Shown in pieces: positions 63,589-64,000 of a stretch of DNA of 64,000 nucleotides; within the stretch, counting starts at the first letter, position 1; the number at the start of each line of letters is the position of its first letter. The translations under genes and the position numbers were made by a program. The stretch is taken from the NCBI GenBank assembly GCA_963840665.1, contig CAWIZO010000008.1, forward strand, positions 929,375 through 993,374, given 5' to 3'. A model generated the notes under the pieces. The model made no database searches. It saw only the letters and a program-made list of their open reading frames with translations, and was not told where the DNA came from. This DNA is from DATFTE01 sp963840665 (lineage in GTDB: Bacteria; Acidobacteriota; Terriglobia; Terriglobales; Acidobacteriaceae).

Positions 63589-64000
63589 TCACTGAACCGT
63601 CTCCATTTCCAGTTCCGCCTCTTTGCTCGCGTTGTACGCCTCGAACCTCGTAAAGGCATTCTCGATCAGGGCAGGCGTCGGGTGAACGTAACGCTGGCTA
63701 ATTACGGCAGAAGAGTGGCCCGCGATCCTCTGGATTGTGAAAGCCTCAGCACCGGACTCACCTAAGCGCGTCAGCATCGTGTGGCGAAGGGAGTACAGGA
63801 CGAAGGCCTTGACCTTCGAATCCTTCAGCGCCCTCCGATGCTGGCTCTTGACGCTCTCAACTCTGCCGCTCTTCGTGTGCGCAGGGAATACCCACCCCTC
63901 TTTAGGCTTCCCCTGCTTTTCGAGTCGCATCTCAAGCAGTGCCTTGACGCGGCCTGTCAGGGGAATGTTCCGGCGCGCATATTTCGTCTTCCCGTACGGG
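63589..64000 (-). CDS. Tyrosine recombinase/integrase, C-terminal part
   Basis: The last ~136 residues of a phage-type integrase; the start lies beyond the right edge. The catalytic motifs seen are SLRHTMLTRLGESG (the HxxR region variant LRHT), the IAGHSS box (GH motif) and the nucleophile Tyr in VISQRYVHPT. The N-terminal visible part PYGKTKYARRNIPLTGRVKA contains the conserved R-box neighbourhood. It points toward tRNA-Arg, the usual arrangement of an integrase next to its attB. Active site appears intact in the visible part. Confidence 0.92.
   Translation of the reverse strand, partial: PYGKTKYARRNIPLTGRVKALLEMRLEKQGKPKEGWVFPAHTKSGRVESVKSQHRRALKDSKVKAFVLYSLRHTMLTRLGESGAEAFTIQRIAGHSSAVISQRYVHPTPALIENAFTRFEAYNASKEAELEMETVQ

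Overview
The window looks like chromosomal DNA of an Acidobacteriota member, most like the Koribacter / Sulfotelmatobacter group of class Terriglobia. This is inferred from the protein families (pro-kumamolisin S53 peptidase with Ig-like repeats, 'GloVer' tandem-repeat protein, lactonase-type beta-propellers, DcaP-like porin), from the moderately high GC, and from the many small palindromic intergenic repeats. No rRNA is present and taxonomy was not tested. Both ends cut genes: an acetyl-CoA synthetase at the left and a tyrosine integrase at the right.

Layout. 1-7.3 kb (minus): acetate module, with a DcaP-like porin, a DUF485 protein, acetate symporter ActP and two tandem acetyl-CoA synthetases separated by a MITE-like palindromic element. 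7.5-18 kb: secreted amidohydrolase, DCC-type thiol protein, a 1209-residue pyruvate:ferredoxin oxidoreductase (nifJ) with a DHOD-like partner, a GNAT enzyme, a lone receiver protein, an MFS exporter and two tiny proteins. 18.4-24.7 kb: cytochrome c, large S53 peptidase, beta-propeller, second cytochrome c. 24.7-29 kb: PEP-dependent dihydroxyacetone kinase operon dhaK-dhaL-dhaM, with dhaL frameshifted. 29-40 kb: Fpg-like glycosylase, kelch protein, tRNA-Gln, isochorismatase, Pnkp-like kinase, PPOX protein, the tightly overlapping ccsA-hemA-hemC-hemD operon, a beta-lactamase-fold hydrolase and a GalT-like protein. 40-58.4 kb: mutS, nagZ-anmK (peptidoglycan recycling; anmK frameshifted), DUF1697, peptide-binding lipoprotein, AsmA-like protein, YmdB-type phosphoesterase, DUF2520, Nudix, cold-shock protein, PolX, DUF421, serine/threonine kinase, SDR. 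58.5-62.8 kb: a zone of dense single-base frameshifts covering a GloVer protein, a YHS/HMBD copper ATPase and its small partner. 62.8-64 kb: a heptamer tandem repeat, tRNA-Arg and an integrase pointing at it, which suggests the edge of a genomic island continuing to the right.

The most notable unifying signal is a CRP-like palindrome (TGTGA-N6-TCAC) found, with five good copies and two degenerate ones, in front of the porin/acetate operon, nifJ, a cytochrome c gene, the dhaK/29248 divergent region, the ccsA-hem operon and, weakly, galT/mutS. This suggests one Crp/Fnr-family regulator linking carbon uptake, pyruvate/ferredoxin metabolism and cytochrome/heme supply; no such regulator gene lies in the window.

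Single-base frameshifts in dhaL, anmK and, densely, at 58.8-62.8 kb leave the conserved protein sequence readable across frames. Sequencing or assembly error is at least as likely as gene decay, so these loci should not be read as losses of function without checking.
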